Source: an uncultured Clostridium sp.
GTDB taxonomy: Bacteria; Bacillota; Clostridia; TANB77; CAG-508
Reading direction: 5' to 3'
DNA length: 12,507 bases
NCBI GenBank assembly: GCA_947426875.1
Contig: CANEFU010000013.1
Coordinates: 1 to 12,507 of the forward strand
Shown here: one piece after another, positions 8,303-12,507 of the stretch
How positions within the stretch are numbered: the stretch's first letter is position 1
Layout of the letters: each line of letters begins with the position of its first letter
Notes under the pieces: model-generated
Databases searched by the model: none
The model's input: the letters and a program-made list of their open reading frames with translations, nothing else
Told to the model about the DNA's origin: nothing
Made by a program: the position numbers and the translations under genes

Positions 8303-8328
8303 AAGAGGCGCATAAACGCCTCTTTTTT
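8303..8328 (+). terminator. Intrinsic terminator after pnp
   Basis: AAGAGGCG (8303-8310) pairs perfectly with CGCCTCTT (8317-8324) around a six-base loop, and the right arm runs into a tract of six T (8323-8328). This is a strong rho-independent terminator ten bases after the pnp stop. Confidence 0.93.
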
Positions 8329-8335
8329 AAAGCAT

Positions 8336-8366
8336 CATGATTTTTTCCTCCGTCCCCAAAATCATG
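8336..8366. repeat. Perfect 9-bp inverted repeat with a GGGGACGGAGG loop, possible REP-like element
   Basis: CATGATTTT (8336-8344) and AAAATCATG (8358-8366) are perfect complements around a 13-base C-rich loop (8345-8357). On the minus strand the loop reads GGGGACGGAGGAA. From memory, palindromes carrying a GGGGACGG core occur as dispersed repeats in Bacillota; I could not check that here. It ends one base before the -35 box of the next gene, so an operator is an alternative. It is not followed by a T tract, so it is not a terminator on this strand. Confidence 0.55.
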
Positions 8367-8367
8367 G

Positions 8368-8396
8368 TTGATATTTAGTGATAAATCATATATAAT
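8368..8396 (+). promoter_or_regulatory. Consensus sigma-A promoter of the metallopeptidase-queA-tgt operon
   Basis: TTGATA at 8368-8373 and TATAAT at 8391-8396 are spaced by 17 bases. The ATG at 8414 follows only 17 bases after the -10 box, so the leader is very short, about 10 bases if transcription starts seven bases after the box; the binding site AAGGAGGG (8401-8408) would lie at its very 5' end. Confidence 0.82.
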
Positions 8397-8413
8397 AGGG
8401 AAGGAGGGAAAAG

Positions 8414-9758
8414 ATGGAACAAAATAGAAAAAAGCATAAAATTAGCTATTATGTGTTATTAGCCATTTTACTTGTCATTTTATATTTTGCCTATCAATAT
8501 TATCAAACGAATGACTTTAGTAATTTTGTAAGAAGTGAAACGAATATTTATACCTCTCACTTTACCAGAGATAAAATTGTAAAATATAAGGAAAAGAAGA
8601 GTTATAAAATTGAATCACCAGAATATAATGATGCCATGTTTTATAGAACGATACAAGTGAAGAAAAACCAACCATATAAAGTGACTTGTATGGTGAAAAC
8701 AAATCATGTGCAAGCAAAAGAAGAAATGTCAGGAGTAGGGGCACAAATTGCTATAGAAGGTACCACAGAAAGGTCAGTTGCTATATCTGGAACAGAAGAT
8801 TGGCAGAAAATAGAATTGATTTTCAATAGCAAAGATAGAGAAGAAGTTAACATTGGATTTAGACTAGGGGGTTATTTAGGTGAAGTAAAGGGAGAGGCTT
8901 GGTTTTCGGATTTTACCTTAGAAGAAGGAATTCCAGAGCAAAATAGCAATTGGAAATTTGCTTGTTTTATTTTTAAAACGACCAATGTCACGATTAATGG
9001 AAAACCAATCCAACTATCTGTAACACAAAGTGATAGGAGAGATATTACCAATACCTTAAATTTATTTGAGAACTCTTGTAAAAATTTATCGAATGGAAAA
9101 ATGACAGCAGATTGTGATATTTATCAAATCGATACACCATTATCGCAATTATCCTATGATGATGAATTTGGGTATTATGTAGCAGCAGAGGATATAGAAA
9201 GTCAAATAAAAGATACCATATCTGCTCATGATTATGACCATATATTTGCCATTGTAAGACTTCGGAGATGAAAAGCATCAAAATGATATAGAAGTAAATG
9301 ATTGGATAGGATTAGGTTCTATGGATTATTATGGAATTGGTTTTTCCAATATACGATTACCAAATGATTCAAGAAGTTATATATACAAATATAATGCCAG
9401 AATTAATACCTTTCCAGAAGAAGTATTTTTGCATGAATTTTTACATTCACTAGAAAGAAATGCCGAAGAATATGGATATGAAAGACCAGAATTACATGAC
9501 TATGAAAAATATGGTTATCAAAATGAACCATTAACAGGACAAAAGAAATGGTATACAGATTATATGAATCAAAATATTACTACCGCAGAGAAAAAAATAG
9601 GATTACCAGAAGAAATATACACCTTAAAACCAGCCAAAAGTAGTAATTTTCAATATTCTTATAAAATGGAGGAGGCATTCAAAGAGCCAGAAAATATCAT
9701 AGAAGAAATAAAAGCAATTTGGGAAAATTTATGGAAAAGTATACAAAGATATCAATAA
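8414..9758 (+). CDS. Membrane-anchored HEFLH zinc metallopeptidase, read through a +1 shift at CGGA
   Basis: I do not recognise a named family. The first frame (8414-9262) has a basic start, a membrane segment at about residues 11-29, and a probable jelly-roll module at about 40-170 resembling carbohydrate-binding modules (EDWQKIELIFNS, AWFSDFTLEEG). At CTT CGG AGA TGA it would end at 9269-9271. Omitting C9263 gives Leu-Gly-Asp-Glu-Lys and continues without a stop to TAA 9756-9758, 447 residues in all. The second part carries HEFLH at about 340-344, the HExxH zinc motif with catalytic glutamate 341, followed by many Tyr and Glu residues. The unshifted product lacks the whole catalytic core. 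One membrane segment with the rest outside suggests an ecto-peptidase acting on surface or host glycoprotein, which is inference. The third zinc ligand is not certain. queA starts seven bases after the stop, so the genes are co-transcribed. Confidence 0.82.
9260..9267 (+). other. +1 recoding site 2: CTT CGG A
   Basis: The zero frame reads CTT CGG AGA TGA, with a stop two codons after CGG. Skipping C9263 reads CTT GGA GAT GAA and opens the frame that holds the HEFLH motif. CTT before a slow arginine codon resembles the yeast Ty1 shift site CUU AGG C, where the peptidyl tRNA slips by one; here a slip to TTC is conceivable. The inserted C has T and G as neighbours. Confidence 0.78.
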
Positions 9759-9765
9759 AAGAAAG

Positions 9766-10801
9766 ATGGGAAAGAAAGTGAAAGTATCAGATTTTAATTA
9801 TGAGCTACCAGAAGAATTAATTGCTCAAACACCAATTGAAAAAAGAGATGAATCAAGATTAATGGTATTAAATAAAGAAAAACAAACCATAGAGCACAAA
9901 ACATTTAAAAATATAATTGATTATTTAGAACCAGGAGATGTTTTGGTAAGAAACAATACCAAAGTAATACCAGCAAGATTGTATGGAAAAAAAGAAACAG
10001 GGGCTAATGTTGAATTTTTGTTATTAAACAATATCGAAGGCGATATTTGGGAATGCATTGTTAGACCAGGAAATAAACTTCATATTGGGACAAAAGTGAA
10101 CTTTGGTGAGGGTTTGTTAAAAGCAGAGATATTAGAAGTTATGCCAGGAGGAACAAGAAAGGTTAAATTTTCTTACCAAGGGATTTTCAATGAAATTTTA
10201 GACCAGATTGGTCTTATGCCATTACCACCTTATATTCATGAAGAATTAAAACAAAAAGATAGATACCAAACGGTTTATGCTAAATACAATGGTTCAGCAG
10301 CTGCACCAACAGCAGGTTTGCATTTTACAGAAGAATTGTTACAACAATTGCAAGAAAAAGGAGTAATGGTTGCTAATGTGACTTTACATGTAGGAATTGG
10401 TACTTTTAGACCAGTAAAGGAAGAAACAGTAGAAGCACATGAAATGCATTCAGAGCACTTTTATATCAAACAAGAAGATGCTGATAAAATAAATCTAGCA
10501 AAGAAAAAGGGAAAAAGAGTCATTGCTGTTCGGAACAACATCTTGTAGAGTGCTAGAAACGGTAGCAGATGAAAAGGGAACCATTCAAGCGACAGAAGGA
10601 GATACACAAATATTTATTTATCCAGGTTACCAGTTTAAAATATTGGATGGTTTAATTACGAATTTTCATTTACCACAATCAACATTATTAATGCTAGTAT
10701 CGGCTTTAGCAGGAAGAGAATATATCTTGAAAGCATATGAGGAAGCAGTAAAACAAAAATATAGATTTTTTAGTTTTGGAGATGCTATGTTAATTCAATA
10801 A
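9766..10801 (+). CDS. queA: S-adenosylmethionine:tRNA ribosyltransferase-isomerase QueA, read through a +1 shift at CGGA
   Basis: QueA transfers and isomerises the ribosyl part of S-adenosylmethionine onto preQ1-modified tRNA, making epoxyqueuosine at position 34 of tRNAs for Asn, Asp, His and Tyr. The first frame has ELIAQTPIEKRDESRLMVL, the DVLVRNNTKVIPARL region and SAAAPTAGLHFT, all typical. At GTT CGG AAC the frame would stop at TAG 10546-10548 after 260 residues. Omitting C10531 gives AVGTTSCRVLE, the conserved family sequence, and continues through LITNFHLPQSTLLMLVSA to TAA 10799-10801. The full product is 344 residues, the normal size. The ATG at 9766 has a weak binding site; GTG 9778 (giving MKVSDFNY) would match the usual family N-terminus and is a real alternative. 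Position between the peptidase and tgt indicates one operon. The unshifted product lacks the conserved C-terminal quarter and should be inactive. Confidence 0.93.
10528..10535 (+). other. +1 recoding site 3: GTT CGG A, in queA
   Basis: The zero frame reads GTT CGG AAC AAC ATC TTG TAG. Skipping C10531 reads GTT GGA ACA ACA TCT TGT AGA, the conserved Val-Gly-Thr-Thr-Ser-Cys-Arg of QueA. The family alignment places the event precisely on the four bases CGGA, which yield one glycine. Apart from CGGA itself the flanks share little with the other two sites. Confidence 0.85.
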
Positions 10802-10817
10802 AAAGGAGAAAAATAGA

Positions 10818-11945
10818 ATGAAACCAGCAGTAACATATGAGTTATTACATGAATGTAAGCAAACAGGAGCAAGAAGAGGCGTGATTCATACACCACATGG
10901 AGATATTCAGACACCTGTATTTATGCCAGTGGGAACACAAGCTACTGTAAAATCTATGACACCAGAGGAGTTAAAAGAAGAAGTAAAAGCGGAAATTATA
11001 TTATCCAATACGTATCATTTATATTTAAGACCTGGTAGTAAAATTGTAAAAGAGGCAGGAGGTTTACACCAATTTATGAATTGGGATAGACCTATTTTGA
11101 CTGACAGTGGAGGATTTCAAGTATTTAGTTTGGGAGCTTTACGAACCATTTCAGAAGAAGGGGTAGAATTTAAATCTCATTTAGATGGTAGCAAACATTT
11201 CTTTTCACCAGAATCTGTTATGCAAATAGAAGAAGATTTGGGTAGCGATATTATAATGGCTTTTGATGAATGCGTAGAGCATGGAGCTAGTTATGAATAC
11301 ACAAAACAATCTATGGAAAGAACAACAAGATGGGCTAAAAGGTGTAAAGAAGCACATACTACAGTGGAAAAACAAGCCTTATTTGGGATTATACAAGGAG
11401 GATTTTATAAAGATTTAAGAGAAAAAAGTCTACAAGATTTAATTGCTTTAGACTTGCCAGGATATGCAATAGGTGGCATTAGTGTGGGAGAAACAAAAGA
11501 AGAGTTTTTAGATATTTTACAATATACAGCACCAATGATGCCAAAGGACAAGCCAAGATATTTAATGGGAGTAGGAACACCAGATTATTTAATAGAATCT
11601 GCCATGGCTGGAATCGATATGTGTGATTGCGTATTACCTACTAGAATTGCAAGAAATGGAACAGCTATGACATCACATGGAAAAGTAGTGGTTAGGAATG
11701 CAACCTATGAAAGGGATTGGGGACCATTAGACCCAGAATGCGATTGTTACACTTGTAAAAATTACACAAGAGCCTATATCAGACACCTAGTAAAAACCAA
11801 TGAAATTTTAGGAGATAGATTATTATCAATTCATAACCTAAGGTTCTTGACTAATTTAATGGAAAGAGTTAAAATAGAAATAGAAAATGATAATTTGGCG
11901 AATTTTCGTGACGAATTTTATCGAAAATATGGCTATATAAAATAA
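10818..11945 (+). CDS. tgt: tRNA-guanine transglycosylase
   Basis: Tgt swaps guanine 34 in tRNAs with GUN anticodons for preQ1, the step before QueA. The 375 residues are normal for the bacterial enzyme. Visible are DSGGFQVFS (96-104, with the active-site aspartate 96), FGIIQGG (189-195), YAIGGISVGE (216-225) and MCDCVLPTRIARNG (268-281), in which D270 aligns with the catalytic nucleophile. The zinc site is C308, C310, C313 and H339. ATG 10818 has AAGGAG at 10803-10808, and the gene starts 16 bases after the queA stop, so queA and tgt form a typical pair. The frame is intact and its single CGG triplet (10990) lies out of frame. The gene arrangement suggests the cell modifies tRNA with queuosine or epoxyqueuosine, from preQ1 made or taken up elsewhere. 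Confidence 0.97.
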   Translation: MKPAVTYELLHECKQTGARRGVIHTPHGDIQTPVFMPVGTQATVKSMTPEELKEEVKAEIILSNTYHLYLRPGSKIVKEAGGLHQFMNWDRPILTDSGGFQVFSLGALRTISEEGVEFKSHLDGSKHFFSPESVMQIEEDLGSDIIMAFDECVEHGASYEYTKQSMERTTRWAKRCKEAHTTVEKQALFGIIQGGFYKDLREKSLQDLIALDLPGYAIGGISVGETKEEFLDILQYTAPMMPKDKPRYLMGVGTPDYLIESAMAGIDMCDCVLPTRIARNGTAMTSHGKVVVRNATYERDWGPLDPECDCYTCKNYTRAYIRHLVKTNEILGDRLLSIHNLRFLTNLMERVKIEIENDNLANFRDEFYRKYGYIK

Positions 11946-11961
11946 GGTGGAGGTATAAACC

Positions 11962-12507
11962 ATGAATTTAATTGAAGAAAGCTTTCAAAATAAAGAAGAA
12001 AAGAAAAAAAAGAAAACAACTAGAATTATATTAGTTGCTATTATTTTTATTGTTCTTATTATCATTTCCATTATTGCTTATTTAGTATATATTCAAAGTA
12101 CAACTATGAAATTAACCATAGATGGACAAGCCAATGAAAAACTAAAAAGTTTATTAGTATTTGAAAACGATGGAACAATCTATGCACCAATTAAAGAAAT
12201 TGCAAGTTATTTTGGTTATGAAAGTTATAATGGAGAATACAGTGAAAAATCAGAACAACAAAGTAAATGTTATATACAAAGCGAAAATGAAATTGCTAAC
12301 TTTGAATTGGGACAAAATAAAATTTATAAATTAGATTTAACAGAAAAAGATGCTGACTATGAATATGTATATATGAAAAAACCAGTAAAAGCGATTGGTG
12401 GCGTATTATATGTTTCAACAGAAGGACTTGAAAAAGCTTTTAATATAAGCTTTAACTATAGCCAAGAAACGAATACAATTGCGATATGGACCATGCCATA
12501 TTTATAT
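11962..12507 (+). CDS. Membrane-anchored protein with copper-amine-oxidase-N/stalk-like domain, cut by the window end
   Basis: The 182 codons present are open to the last base, so the C-terminus is missing. ATG 11962 has a strong binding site, AGGTGGAGG, at 11945-11953. The protein starts with a very basic cytoplasmic stretch (EEKKKKKTTR), then a strongly hydrophobic segment at about 22-45 (IILVAIIFIVLIIISIIAYL), and then an outer region. That region has LTIDGQANEK, DGTIYAPIKEIASYFGYESY and GGVLYVSTEGLEKAFNISFNY followed by TNTIAIWTM. The pattern of interrupted beta-strands with a central 'apikeia' helix resembles copper amine oxidase N-terminal or stalk domains, which in Bacillota act as surface modules unrelated to copper. 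It follows tgt by 16 bases and is probably in the same operon. The function is unknown. Confidence 0.8.
   Translation, partial: MNLIEESFQNKEEKKKKKTTRIILVAIIFIVLIIISIIAYLVYIQSTTMKLTIDGQANEKLKSLLVFENDGTIYAPIKEIASYFGYESYNGEYSEKSEQQSKCYIQSENEIANFELGQNKIYKLDLTEKDADYEYVYMKKPVKAIGGVLYVSTEGLEKAFNISFNYSQETNTIAIWTMPYLY

Noticed and set aside
9321..9758. A separate peptidase gene starting at ATG 9321
   Set aside because: No Shine-Dalgarno sequence precedes 9321, and the frame is open and protein-like from 9264, directly joined to the upstream gene by the CGGA site.
567..10531. Three frame breaks as ordinary sequencing errors or pseudogenes
   Set aside because: All three are the same event, a C before GGA making the only in-frame CGG codons of the window, outside homopolymers, in genes otherwise well preserved. 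Independent errors or decay should vary in type and place. It remains possible in principle and raw reads would settle it.
10523..10801. A separate small gene for the QueA C-terminus
   Set aside because: ATPG-like start is only the third codon before the shift site, has no binding signal, and the residues after it complete QueA exactly.
1..12507. CRISPR arrays, tRNA or rRNA genes, transposase genes
   Set aside because: No regularly spaced direct repeats, no cloverleaf-like sequences and no transposase-like proteins were seen on either strand.

Overview
The window is AT-rich, with arginine mostly AGA, AT-rich third positions, strong AGGAGG-type ribosome binding sites and consensus sigma-A promoters. 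This points to a low-GC Bacillota, probably an uncultured clostridium-like gut organism; the lineage is inferred from style and gene content. All genes are on the + strand.

Layout: (1) 1-3989, a MacB/LolD-type ABC ATPase and a very large FtsX-like permease with a coiled-coil insertion, one operon. (2) 4027-5594, a secreted protein with its own promoter, with Ig-like and beta-propeller-like parts. (3) 5612-8328, rpsO (S15) with a structured leader, a terminator, then pnp (polynucleotide phosphorylase) and a terminator. (4) 8336-12507, an inverted repeat, a promoter and a tight run: membrane-anchored HEFLH metallopeptidase, queA, tgt (the last steps of queuosine tRNA modification), and the start of a membrane-anchored protein cut by the window end.

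The striking result is in the reading frames. Three unrelated genes (ABC ATPase, metallopeptidase, queA) each need one +1 shift to give a normal full-length product. At all three the sequence is the same: an in-frame CGG followed by A, where the family or the downstream frame calls for glycine GGA. I scanned every CGG in the coding sequence (about 3,900 codons). There are 23; 20 lie across codon boundaries (13 as NCG GNN, 7 as NNC GGN), and the only three in frame are these shift sites. CGG never serves as an ordinary arginine codon, although CGA, CGT, CGC, AGA and AGG do. The simplest reading is that CGG is unassigned, and that CGGA is read as one glycine, either by +1 slippage at a hungry codon or by a four-base-reading tRNA-Gly. 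Random sequencing error does not explain the coincidence, but this rests on three sites and needs genome-wide testing.

Separately, rpsO carries an in-frame TAA in place of a conserved lysine. That is a substitution, not a CGG event, and an error or a real nonsense change cannot be told apart here. The rpsO leader contains an 8-base complement to its own Shine-Dalgarno region, consistent with S15 autoregulation.
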